In this document: positions 25,966 to 34,149 of the stretch, piece by piece
Numbering within the stretch: position 1 is the first letter of the stretch
How the letters are laid out: each line of letters opens with the position of its first letter
From: Caldilineaceae bacterium
GTDB taxonomy: Bacteria > Chloroflexota > Anaerolineae > Caldilineales > Caldilineaceae
Reading direction: 5' to 3'
Assembly (NCBI GenBank): GCA_022821585.1
Contig: JAJEDI010000026.1
Coordinates: 1 to 64,000 of the forward strand
DNA length: 64,000 nucleotides
Translations under genes and position numbers: made by a program
Notes under the pieces: model-generated
What the model saw: the letters and a program-made list of their open reading frames with translations, nothing else
The model's database searches: none
Told to the model about the DNA's origin: nothing

Positions 25966-27468
25966 ATGGCGAACGAGAGTAAACCCAATGTCCTGATCTT
26001 TCTCTGCGACCAGCTGCGCATGGATCTGTTGTCTTGCTATGGGGAGACGCTTGTGCGGACACCGAACATTTCCGCCCTGGCGCAGGATTCCTGCGTTTTC
26101 GAGCGGGCTTATACGCCCTGCGCGATCTGCTCGCCTGCACGCGCCAGCCTGCTCACCGGCCTCTACCCCCACGGCCACCATATGTTCAACAATTCGACCC
26201 CTGGGTATTCCTACTGCGAGCAGATGCGGCCCGGCGTGGCGATGATACAGGACTGGACCGACGAGGAGAGCAACTACGAGTCGGCCTGGTTTGGGAAGTG
26301 GCACGTCGGCCCGGCCCAGGACCTGTTTGATTCTCGCTTCCATCATACTCAGAAGCCTTACGAAGGCGGCCCCGAATTCCTGACCAGTTCCCACTGGCAT
26401 CCCAACACGCGCATCGCGCCCCTGGTGGAAAGCGTCGGGCAGGGTACTGCAGGTACGCTGGATGTCGGGATGGAGGGATTCCCCGATGTTGTTGCGGCCC
26501 GCTATTCCCAGGATTTCCTGCACAGCCGCGACGGGACGAGGCCATTTTTCCTGACCTGCTCCTTCCCCGGGCCGCACAGCCCCTGGATGGTCCCAGACGA
26601 ATGGGGCATTCGCTACGACCCGGCCGACATCGAATTGTGGCCCAATCGCTTTGACAATTTTGAAGGAAAACCGATCAACCAGAGAAAGCTGCGCCTGATG
26701 CAGGACGTTCGCGGGAAGGATCTCTTGCAGTCCGCCGCGCGCCCGTTGCCTGACGGGGACTCCCCGCATACTCAGGAGATGAAGGACCGGGAGCTGCAGG
26801 AGTTGCTGGCCTGTTGCTTCTCCTATCTTGAGCTGATCGACCAGATGGTTGGAGAAGTGGTGGCAACGCTCAAGGAACTGGACCTGTATGAGGAGACGGC
26901 CATCGTCTTCACGGCGGATCATGGCGATATGGCCGGTTCCCATGGCCTAATGAGCAAGGGCGCGTACATGTATGACGAGATCTACCGCATTCCCCTGCTG
27001 GTGAAAGACCCGGGGACGCCCCAACCCAGTCGCAGCGCCGCGTTTGTGCATTTAATGGATGTAACTGCGACATGTCTGCACTTGATGACGGATGATAAAC
27101 AGAATTGCATGATGGGGCAGAGCTTGCACGGCGAGTCACTGCTTCCCCTCGTGCAGGGAAACGACGACTGGGGGCGGTCTATGCACTACGCCGAGTATCA
27201 CGGCGATTGGTACGGTCACTATTCGGCGCGGATGGTGACCGACGGTCGCTGGAAGCTGGTCTGGAATCTGTCGGATCTGTGCGAACTGTATGATCTGGAA
27301 ACCGATCCCCACGAGCTACGCAATTGCTTTTACGATCCTGAATATGAAGATGTGCGCGCCAGTTGCTTCGACTATCTGATGGCAGAGGCGCGACGCACGG
27401 ACGACGCGCAGTTGCGACTGCTGCTGCCGCAGGTCGAGATTGCGGCACAGGGAACGGCCGGCCTCTGA
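25966..27468 (+). CDS. Sulfatase 1 (type I, formylglycine-dependent)
   Basis: The 500-aa protein hydrolyses a sulfate ester, to judge from family membership. The active-site motif C-S-P-A-R is at residues 55-59; Cys55 would be converted to formylglycine. Other motifs are the N-terminal metal strand (VLIFLCDQLRMD, Asp15), FGKWHVGP near 107 and FTADHGDMAGSHG near 313. There is no signal peptide, so it would act in the cytoplasm, unlike most polysaccharide sulfatases. No maturation enzyme (FGE or anSME) is encoded in the window. It is the first of three tandem paralogues and has a longer central loop (about residues 244-266) than the other two. Confidence 0.95.
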   Translation: MANESKPNVLIFLCDQLRMDLLSCYGETLVRTPNISALAQDSCVFERAYTPCAICSPARASLLTGLYPHGHHMFNNSTPGYSYCEQMRPGVAMIQDWTDEESNYESAWFGKWHVGPAQDLFDSRFHHTQKPYEGGPEFLTSSHWHPNTRIAPLVESVGQGTAGTLDVGMEGFPDVVAARYSQDFLHSRDGTRPFFLTCSFPGPHSPWMVPDEWGIRYDPADIELWPNRFDNFEGKPINQRKLRLMQDVRGKDLLQSAARPLPDGDSPHTQEMKDRELQELLACCFSYLELIDQMVGEVVATLKELDLYEETAIVFTADHGDMAGSHGLMSKGAYMYDEIYRIPLLVKDPGTPQPSRSAAFVHLMDVTATCLHLMTDDKQNCMMGQSLHGESLLPLVQGNDDWGRSMHYAEYHGDWYGHYSARMVTDGRWKLVWNLSDLCELYDLETDPHELRNCFYDPEYEDVRASCFDYLMAEARRTDDAQLRLLLPQVEIAAQGTAGL

Positions 27469-27570
27469 TTCTAACGAAAGGCAGATTTCAGCACAGCCGT
27501 CACTGCTTTAAGAGCTTTAAGAGTGCAAGCCTGCGCTCGTTCGACGATGCATACGGAACAGGCAGTTTGT

Positions 27571-29037
27571 ATGGCCGACGCGAGCAAACCCAACGTCCTG
27601 ATCATCCTTTGTGACCAGTTGCGGCTCGATCTGTTGACCTGTTACCGGGAGACGCTGGCGCGAACGCCGAACATCACGGAACTGGCCGGGGATTCCTGTC
27701 TGTTCGAACGGGCGTATACGCCCTGCGCGATCTGCTCGCCCGCCCGCGCCAGCCTGCTGACCGGCCTTTACCCCCACGGCCACCACATGTTCAATAACTC
27801 GACCCCGCGTTATTCCTACTGCCAACACCTGCGGCCGGACATAACTATGCTTCAGGACTGGGTCGATGACGAGAGCGACTATGAGTCGGCCTGGTTTGGC
27901 AAATGGCATATTGGCCCGGCGCAGGACCTGTTCGGCTCCCGATTCCACCACACGCACGACGAGCCATACGAAGGCGGGCCCGTCTTTCTGGATACCACAA
28001 ACTGGAACAACAAAAGGCAGATCGCCCCCCTGGTTCAGAGTGTGGGGCGAGGCGCCGCCGGCACGCTGGACGTGGGGATGGAAGGGTTTCCCGATGTGGC
28101 CGCGGCCCGCTACACGCAGGCGTTCCTGCGCTCACGCGACACGACGAGGCCTTTTTTCGCTATCTGTTCCTTCCCGGGTCCGCACTTTCCCTGGATGGTT
28201 CCGGAGGAATGGGGCATTCGCTATGACGCGGCTGATATCGAAATGTGGCCGAATCGCCATGACAGGTTTAAGGGGAAACCGATCAATCAGAGGAAAATCC
28301 GCCTACTGAACGAGGCAAATGCCGGTGGTCTTTCTGCTGAGGAGCAGGACCAGGAGCTTAAGGCGATGCTGGCCTGCTGCTTCTCTTACATAGAGTTGAT
28401 CGACGAAATGGTGGGCGAGGTCGTGTCGACACTCATGGAGCTCGGCCTCTATGAAGATACCGCCATTATTTTCACTGCAGACCATGGCGACATGGCCGGG
28501 TCGCACGGGCTGATGAACAAGGGCGCGTATATGTATGACGAAATCTATCGGATTCCTTTGATTCTCAAGAGGCCCGGTCCGGGCGGCGCATCACGCAACA
28601 GTTCTTTTGTTCACCTTATGGACGTGACGGCCACATGTCTGCACCTGATGACAGGCACGGAGCAGGAAAGTTTGTCGGGGCGGCGTCTTCACGGGCAGTC
28701 TCTGCTGCCGCTGGCCGCGGGGGAGGCGGAGTGGCCGCGCAAGATGCATTACGCAGAATATCACGGCGACTGGTACGGTCACTATTCGGCGCGGATGGTG
28801 ACGGACGGCCGCTGGAAACTGGTGTGGAATCTGACGGATCTGTGCGAGCTATATGATTTGGAAAATGACCCCCATGAGTTACACAACCGCTTCTACGATC
28901 CTGGCTTGGAAGCGGTGCGTGCCACCTATTTCGAATGTCTGACAGCTGAGGCGCAGCGTACGGGCGACGGCCAGCTGCGGTTGCTGAAGCCGCAGGTCGA
29001 AGTTGAAGCGCAGGGGACGGCGGGGCTCCGAGTCTGA
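27571..29037 (+). CDS. Sulfatase 2 (tandem paralogue)
   Basis: A 488-aa type I sulfatase closely similar to its neighbours. C-S-P-A-R is at residues 55-59, FGKWHIGP near 107 and TADHGDMAGSHG near 301. The start at 27571 aligns exactly with the starts of the other two copies (MADASKPNVL); in-frame starts at 27523 and 27547 would add residues absent from them. It shares the NEANAGGLSAEEQD loop with sulfatase 3 but has its own segment NWNNKRQIAPLV where copies 1 and 3 share HWHPNTRIAPLV. No signal peptide is present. Confidence 0.95.
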   Translation: MADASKPNVLIILCDQLRLDLLTCYRETLARTPNITELAGDSCLFERAYTPCAICSPARASLLTGLYPHGHHMFNNSTPRYSYCQHLRPDITMLQDWVDDESDYESAWFGKWHIGPAQDLFGSRFHHTHDEPYEGGPVFLDTTNWNNKRQIAPLVQSVGRGAAGTLDVGMEGFPDVAAARYTQAFLRSRDTTRPFFAICSFPGPHFPWMVPEEWGIRYDAADIEMWPNRHDRFKGKPINQRKIRLLNEANAGGLSAEEQDQELKAMLACCFSYIELIDEMVGEVVSTLMELGLYEDTAIIFTADHGDMAGSHGLMNKGAYMYDEIYRIPLILKRPGPGGASRNSSFVHLMDVTATCLHLMTGTEQESLSGRRLHGQSLLPLAAGEAEWPRKMHYAEYHGDWYGHYSARMVTDGRWKLVWNLTDLCELYDLENDPHELHNRFYDPGLEAVRATYFECLTAEAQRTGDGQLRLLKPQVEVEAQGTAGLRV

Positions 29038-29124
29038 GAGCGGGCTTAATCCTGTGCGGTCGCCACGGCTTCGTTCGTTGCCGCCTGTGCTCAGTCGACG
29101 CAGAATACTTGAAAGGCAATTTGT

Positions 29125-30594
29125 ATGGTCAACGCGAGAAAACCCAACGTCCTGATCTTCCTCTGCGACCAGCTGCGCATCGATATGTTGACCTGTTACC
29201 AGGAGACTCTGGTGCGGACTCCCAACATCACCGCCCTGGCCAACGACTCCTGCCTCTTCGAAAGGGCCTATACGCCTCTGGCTCTGTGCTCGCCGGCCCG
29301 CGCCAGCCTGCTCACCGGCCTCTACCCCCACGGCCACCACATGTTCAACAACTCGACCCAGTATTATTCTTACTGCGAACACCTGCGGCCGGACATGACG
29401 ATGCTGCAGGACTGGATCGACGATGAGGGCGAGTATGAGTCGGCCTGGTTTGGCAAATGGCATATCGGTCCGGCGCAGGACCTGTTCGACTCTCGGTTCC
29501 ACCATACGCACGACGAGCCACACGAAGGCGGCCACGCCTTTCTGGACAGCTCGCACTGGCACCCGAACACGAGAATCGCCCCGCTTGTTCAAAGCGTGGG
29601 GCGCGGCACCGCGGGGACACTGGACGTGGGGATGGAGGGGTTTCCCGATGTGGTCGCGGCTCGCTACACGCAGGCGTTTCTACGTTCACGCGACTCGACG
29701 AGGCCCTTCTTTGCTACCTGCTCCTTCCCGGGTCCGCACTTTCCCTGGATGGTTCCGGAGAAGTGGGGCATTCGCTACGACCCGGATGACATCGAGATGT
29801 GGCCCAATCGGTATGACACGTATGAGGGAAAACCGATCAACCAGAGAAAGATCCGCCTGTTGAACGAGGCAAATGCCGGCGGTCTTTCTGCTGAGGAACA
29901 GGACCGGGAGCTGAAGGAGCTGCTGGCTTGCTGCTTCTCGTACATTGAGCTGATCGACGAAATGGTGGGCGAGGTCGTAGCAACTCTCAAGGAGCTTGGT
30001 CTTTACGAAGAAACCGCCATTATTTTCACTGCGGACCATGGAGACATGGCCGGGTCACACGGGCTGATGAATAAGGGCGCCTATATGTATGACGAAATTT
30101 ACCGCATACCCATGCTTCTCAAGAGGCCTGGGGCCGCCGACGCGTCTCGCAACAGCTCTTTTGTGCATCTGATGGACGTGACGGCCACGTGCCTGCACCT
30201 GATGAAGGGTACTGAACAGGACAGTTTGGCGGGGCGGAGCCTTCACGGACAGTCTCTGCTGCCACTGATCGCGGGCGAGGGGGACTGGCCGCGCACGATG
30301 CATTACGCGCAGTATCACGGTGACCCGTGGGGACACTACTCCTCGCGCATGGTGACCGACGGGCGCTGGAAGTTGGTATGGAATCTGACTGATCTGTGCG
30401 AACTGTACGATTTGGAGAACGACCCCCACGAGTTGGAAAACCGCTTCTACGATCCGGCTTGCGACGAGGTGCGCGCTGCTTGCTTCGACTATCTCCTGGC
30501 TGAAGCGAGGCGAACCGGAGACGCCCACGTCTTCTTGTTGAAGCCGGAACACGAGATGGTCATTCGAGGGATCCCTGTTCCCGGCAACTCTTAG
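29125..30594 (+). CDS. Sulfatase 3 (tandem paralogue)
   Basis: This 489-aa type I sulfatase has C-S-P-A-R at residues 55-59, FGKWHIGP near 107 and TADHGDMAGSHG near 301. It differs from copies 1 and 2 just before the active site (LALC instead of CAIC), removing a second Cys three residues upstream of the catalytic one. Near the end it has YHGDPWGHYSSRM where the others have YHGDWYGHYSARM. GAAAGGCAATTTGTATG is shared with the region before sulfatase 2, so the duplication included the ribosome-binding site. It is probably co-transcribed with the other two. Confidence 0.95.
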   Translation: MVNARKPNVLIFLCDQLRIDMLTCYQETLVRTPNITALANDSCLFERAYTPLALCSPARASLLTGLYPHGHHMFNNSTQYYSYCEHLRPDMTMLQDWIDDEGEYESAWFGKWHIGPAQDLFDSRFHHTHDEPHEGGHAFLDSSHWHPNTRIAPLVQSVGRGTAGTLDVGMEGFPDVVAARYTQAFLRSRDSTRPFFATCSFPGPHFPWMVPEKWGIRYDPDDIEMWPNRYDTYEGKPINQRKIRLLNEANAGGLSAEEQDRELKELLACCFSYIELIDEMVGEVVATLKELGLYEETAIIFTADHGDMAGSHGLMNKGAYMYDEIYRIPMLLKRPGAADASRNSSFVHLMDVTATCLHLMKGTEQDSLAGRSLHGQSLLPLIAGEGDWPRTMHYAQYHGDPWGHYSSRMVTDGRWKLVWNLTDLCELYDLENDPHELENRFYDPACDEVRAACFDYLLAEARRTGDAHVFLLKPEHEMVIRGIPVPGNS

Positions 30595-30691
30595 TCTGAA
30601 AGCACTGGGGCGACACACAAAGCCGTTACAGATATCGAACCACACTTTCCATACGATTGAAGAAAACCAGAGAATAAAGAGGAGGTCAGCG

Positions 30692-31561
30692 ATGAAATTT
30701 GGTGTCTTTCTTCCCAGCCACGGGCCGGCGAAGTCGCCGCAGTCGGTCCATCAGGTGGCACGGGCGGCAGAGCAGGCCGGCTACGATTCGCTGTGGGCGG
30801 CAGATCATGTGCTAGTGCATCAGCGGTTCAGCGATTTCTGTATGATCGAGACCTTTGTCACGTTGGGCTACGTGGCGGCCATCACCGAAAAGATCACTCT
30901 GGGCACGACTGTACTGGTACTGCCGCAGCGTGACCCGATCCTGGCGGCCAAGCAGGCGGCGGCTGTAGACCAGTACTCGGACGGGCGCCTGATCCTGGGT
31001 CTTGGCGTGGGATGGATGGATGACGAGTACCGCTATTTGCGCACTGACTTCAGCAAGCGCGGCAGGATGATGGATGAGTGGATGGACGTGATGCGGATCC
31101 TGTGGAGCGAGGACGAGCCTTCATTCCAGGGTGAGTGGATCAGTTTCGAGGAGAGCGCGTTCGAGCCGAAACCGGCGCAGGCCGGCGGGCCGCCGTTCAC
31201 GATAGGAGGGTTGAGCGATGCGGCTATCCGGCGGGCGGCGACGAAGGCGATCGGCTGGCATCCGATACAGATCTCGCCGGAAGAGGTCGCTGCGGGTGTC
31301 GCCAAGATGCGCGCCTGGGCCAACGAAGAGCCGCGCACGGTCGTTTTCCATGCCCGCGCTGAGTTGGGTGATCAGGCGGACCCAGAGGTTTCGTTGATCC
31401 GAGGGTCGACGTCTGAAATCAATGACTTGATTGGGCGCTATGCCGAAGCGGGAGTCGAGCATATGCTGTTCGACTTCAACACGACGCCGACGGCCGACGG
31501 CATTCAGGATCAGATGGAGAGGATCGCGTCTGATGTGTTCCCGGTCCATCAGTCTGCGTGA
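30692..31561 (+). CDS. LLM-class, probably F420-dependent oxidoreductase
   Basis: The 289-aa protein is of the luciferase-like family, shorter than the one at 7839 and closer in style to F420-dependent enzymes: MKFGVFLPSHGP, AEQAGYDSLWAADHVLV, LGTTVLVLPQRDPILAAKQA, and SDGRLILGLGVGWMDDEY. AAGAGGAGG precedes the ATG. It closes the third transporter block, 97 bp after sulfatase 3, and converges with the minus-strand gene at 31591. The substrate is unknown; oxidation of a desulfated sugar or alcohol would fit the context. Confidence 0.87.
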   Translation: MKFGVFLPSHGPAKSPQSVHQVARAAEQAGYDSLWAADHVLVHQRFSDFCMIETFVTLGYVAAITEKITLGTTVLVLPQRDPILAAKQAAAVDQYSDGRLILGLGVGWMDDEYRYLRTDFSKRGRMMDEWMDVMRILWSEDEPSFQGEWISFEESAFEPKPAQAGGPPFTIGGLSDAAIRRAATKAIGWHPIQISPEEVAAGVAKMRAWANEEPRTVVFHARAELGDQADPEVSLIRGSTSEINDLIGRYAEAGVEHMLFDFNTTPTADGIQDQMERIASDVFPVHQSA

Positions 31562-31590
31562 GTGATAGGAAACTGCGGGGCACCTACCGT

Positions 31591-32649
31591 TTACGTGGAG
31601 TCGACGTCCTCGATCTCCGCCCAGCCGCTGCAGTCTTTTGACGCCTCGGCTGCCAGCCCGATCAGGTGGAGTTGAGCGACGGATTTTGCGTCTGCGGGCA
31701 GCGGCGCGGTCCCAAGCGATTCTCTGAGGGTATCGACGGGGCTGGCAGTGGAGGTTGTTTTCGCCAAGGGCTTACCGGCGACGGCGTCGAGGAAAGTGGC
31801 GACGCATTCGTTCATACCGGGCCAGCCGGCGCGCGGTTCGGACTCTGCTATCGTTTCGACGGACCAGTCGGACTGGCTGCGAGTGCGCTGGCGCAGTTCG
31901 CCGGAGAACAAATCAACAATCAGGTCGCCGTCCTCCCCGTTTACTTCGACGGTCGTCTCCAGGTCGACGACGCAGCCCAGATTGACCTGTACCGTACCCC
32001 ACGTGCCGCCATAGTCGTAGAGTCCCTGACATTGCCGCTGGGCGCGTCCGGGAAGGCCTTCGCCTTCGAGAATCAAGACACGTGAAGGCGTTGCGTCAAG
32101 GATACGGTTGAGGGTATCTACGTACCAGGGTGCGATGTGGTTGAGTGTGCTCAGGTCGGCTTCCGGGTCGGCGCCCCAGCTTGATTGAAGTCGAACCGAT
32201 GTGGTATGGACCTGCCCGATAACCCCGTCGCGCACCCTCCTGGCAGCCTCAACGAAGACAGGAATGAAGCCGATTTCGAGGTCGGCGTGGGTCACCTGGG
32301 GGGCATTCAGCAACTTGGTGACCATCGGGCGAATGCGCTGGCGGCGGTTGGAGAGAGGCGGTTCGTAGAACATGGGCACGCCGGCGTCGAGCGCCGCGGT
32401 CAGCGCTTCCTCGTGGGCGGCGTCAGAGACGGCGATGAAGACGGCGTCGACAGGGGGTCCGCTCAGTAGTTCGGCGGCATTTGAGAACACGGAAACATCC
32501 GGTCCGAGTTCGGAGGCGATGCGTTGCTGCGAGGCGGTGCTTGGCGCGGCTGCGGAGACGATTTGGACGCGACCGTCGCGTTGCAGCGCGGGCACGTATG
32601 CCATGCGGGTCCAGTTGCCGTAGCCGATGAGTCCGACGCGAAGATCCAT
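31591..32649 (-). CDS. Gfo/Idh/MocA-fold oxidoreductase lacking the EKP Lys
   Basis: A 352-aa protein with the N-terminal Rossmann motif GLIGYGNWTRMAYVPAL and the overall Gfo/Idh/MocA layout. The conserved EKP motif, whose Lys takes part in catalysis in family members, reads YEPPLSN, so Pro replaces Lys. The two other members in this window have CEKPL and YDKPA. It may bind NAD(P) without normal dehydrogenase activity, or use another residue. AAGGGG precedes the ATG. The PD-(D/E)XK-like gene ends 33 bp upstream on the same strand. Confidence 0.82.
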   Translation of the reverse strand: MDLRVGLIGYGNWTRMAYVPALQRDGRVQIVSAAAPSTASQQRIASELGPDVSVFSNAAELLSGPPVDAVFIAVSDAAHEEALTAALDAGVPMFYEPPLSNRRQRIRPMVTKLLNAPQVTHADLEIGFIPVFVEAARRVRDGVIGQVHTTSVRLQSSWGADPEADLSTLNHIAPWYVDTLNRILDATPSRVLILEGEGLPGRAQRQCQGLYDYGGTWGTVQVNLGCVVDLETTVEVNGEDGDLIVDLFSGELRQRTRSQSDWSVETIAESEPRAGWPGMNECVATFLDAVAGKPLAKTTSTASPVDTLRESLGTAPLPADAKSVAQLHLIGLAAEASKDCSGWAEIEDVDST

Positions 32650-32682
32650 TGCAGTCCCCTTAATGCGTTCCTGCGCTCTTTC

Positions 32683-33405
32683 TCAGAACAGTGGGTCTGG
32701 CCAACGAATGAAGGCTATTGCACTGGCTAGGCGGCTGAAGTCCGCCTCAGTCAGGTCGTCCCGGTATGGGAGCGCTTTCTGGATCGCCTCGGGTTGGCCG
32801 GCATAGCGACTGACGATCTTTTCGGCGTTGATTTGGGCGTCGCCGTATTGCAGGACGAGAAGGCAGAGGCATTTATAGCCATGCTGGCGGGCGTACCAGG
32901 AACCGACATCGATCAGGCGAATCACCTGATCGCGGTTGCGGTCGAAATTCGTGAACTCGCTTACGCCAGAATGACACTTGGCTTCAACCAGCACAACCGC
33001 GCTCTTCCCCAAGGCGATCATCAGGTCCGGTTCCGAGTCTCCTTCCACTTTCTGCCGGCTGGGAGGCGGAGGCAGCTTTGGCCAGAACTCCAGCCTTGCC
33101 GCTTTAATGTCCTTGAAGACCTGGGGCGGCACTGCGCCAAAGAATGACTGCCGTATGAGTTGGGTCAGTACGCGGGTCCTCTGCGGCTCGTCGTCGAGCA
33201 GCGGGCTGAAGTAGTGCCAGGTGCGGGCATCCTCGGAGTTCTCGCTGAGGACCTTGGGCAGTCCTTCAGCGATTGATGGCGGGAACCTCTCCGTCAGTTT
33301 GCCCTGAAAGGCCGGGTGCGCTGTGTCGGTCTGCCTCAGTAGAGGATGATCTTCCGGCCTTCTCCAAACCCTGGTCTTGGAGGAGCTGACAACGAACTCG
33401 CTCAA
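32683..33405 (-). CDS. Protein with PD-(D/E)XK nuclease-like motif
   Basis: The 240-aa product starts at a TTG (GAGGCAGGAAATTG on the minus strand). Residues near 123-144 read EPDLMIALGKSAVV-LVEAKC, which matches the PD-(D/E)XK pattern (Asp, about 14 residues, Glu-Ala-Lys) of restriction-endonuclease-like folds. A later conserved-looking FDRNRDQVIRLIDVG could be the helix after the core. No methyltransferase or other restriction-modification gene is next to it. It is unrelated in theme to the neighbours and may be a defence-type or otherwise isolated gene. Confidence 0.65.
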   Translation of the reverse strand: MSEFVVSSSKTRVWRRPEDHPLLRQTDTAHPAFQGKLTERFPPSIAEGLPKVLSENSEDARTWHYFSPLLDDEPQRTRVLTQLIRQSFFGAVPPQVFKDIKAARLEFWPKLPPPPSRQKVEGDSEPDLMIALGKSAVVLVEAKCHSGVSEFTNFDRNRDQVIRLIDVGSWYARQHGYKCLCLLVLQYGDAQINAEKIVSRYAGQPEAIQKALPYRDDLTEADFSRLASAIAFIRWPDPLF

Positions 33406-34149
33406 TTTCCTGCCTCTATTGCGTTTCCGAAGAAGGTTTCAGGCTTTCAGTCTTTTTGGCAGCGGAATAGGTAGATCTCATTTTACGGATTCTGACGCGT
33501 CCTGACAATTCGCGAGGGGTCACAGGGTGCATTGCAGATTTGGGGTGGGAACAGTGTGGCGGGGAATCAGTGCTGCGGTGGCTGGAACTGTTTACCGTCC
33601 TTGGGCGAGACGTAGTGAAGGCGCCAGGCCTGGCCGTACGGTGGCGTCCGTCAGTTGGGGAGGGTGCGAGGGCAGGCACAAGGCCGGCGTCTACGGGGAT
33701 CTGATGGGACTGGCGGGACGTGGTCTGGCTAGACACTTTCGATTGGGCACCTGTTGCGAATGTCGACACCAGGTCGACGAGGCATGTTGTTTGCCGGGGG
33801 CGTTGCGGGGGCTCCGCCCCCGCACAAGGGAGGGCCGAATAGGCCCGACCGCCCAAAAGAGCTGAGGAGAGAGTGAAGAGGAGGGAGGAGGGAGAACTGC
33901 CGTTTCATATGCCGAAGATTGGATGACGGCATGGCTATGGTTTAGTCGCTGGCTGAGGATTGCGAGAGTTCACGCCCATTTTGGGATGCACCCAGGGTCA
34001 CATTTGAGCGGAACTGATTGGGGAGTGACCCGTAAGGACGGAGCTGGCTGGGTTGGCTGAAGGGTCATTGCATGATACTCTGTCCCCGCAGTTCTTGGCT
34101 CAGTACGACTCACAAAACCAAACCGCAAGAGGAAGGCAGAGCCGAAATT
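33406..34149. other. 744-bp gene-free region with repeat
   Basis: No reading frame here looks like a real protein: the longest minus-strand frame (33416-33856) is low-complexity and partly translates the repeat. It holds the second repeat copy (33787-33854), the shared block CATTTTGGGATGC at 33977-33989, and an imperfectly framed inverted pair GGGTGCAT (33525-33532) and ATGCACCC (33986-33993). Regulatory sequences for both flanking genes must also lie here, but no convincing promoter is seen. Confidence 0.6.
33787..33854. repeat. GC-rich dispersed repeat, copy 2
   Basis: GCGGGGGC at 33805-33812 and GCCCCCGC at 33816-33823 form a hairpin, followed by the 32-bp block at 33823-33854 identical to 98-129. 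As in copy 1, CATTTTGGGATGC follows, here 123 bp downstream at 33977-33989. The hairpin arms differ in sequence from copy 1 but keep the pairing, which argues for conserved structure. Confidence 0.75.

Noticed and set aside
25936..26943. 335-codon open frame on the minus strand
   Set aside because: Antisense of sulfatase 1. Similar antisense frames exist over sulfatases 2 and 3, as expected for paralogues.
33416..33856. 146-codon frame on the minus strand in the gene-free region
   Set aside because: Low-complexity, rich in Thr/Ser/Arg/Pro, and partly a translation of the dispersed repeat.
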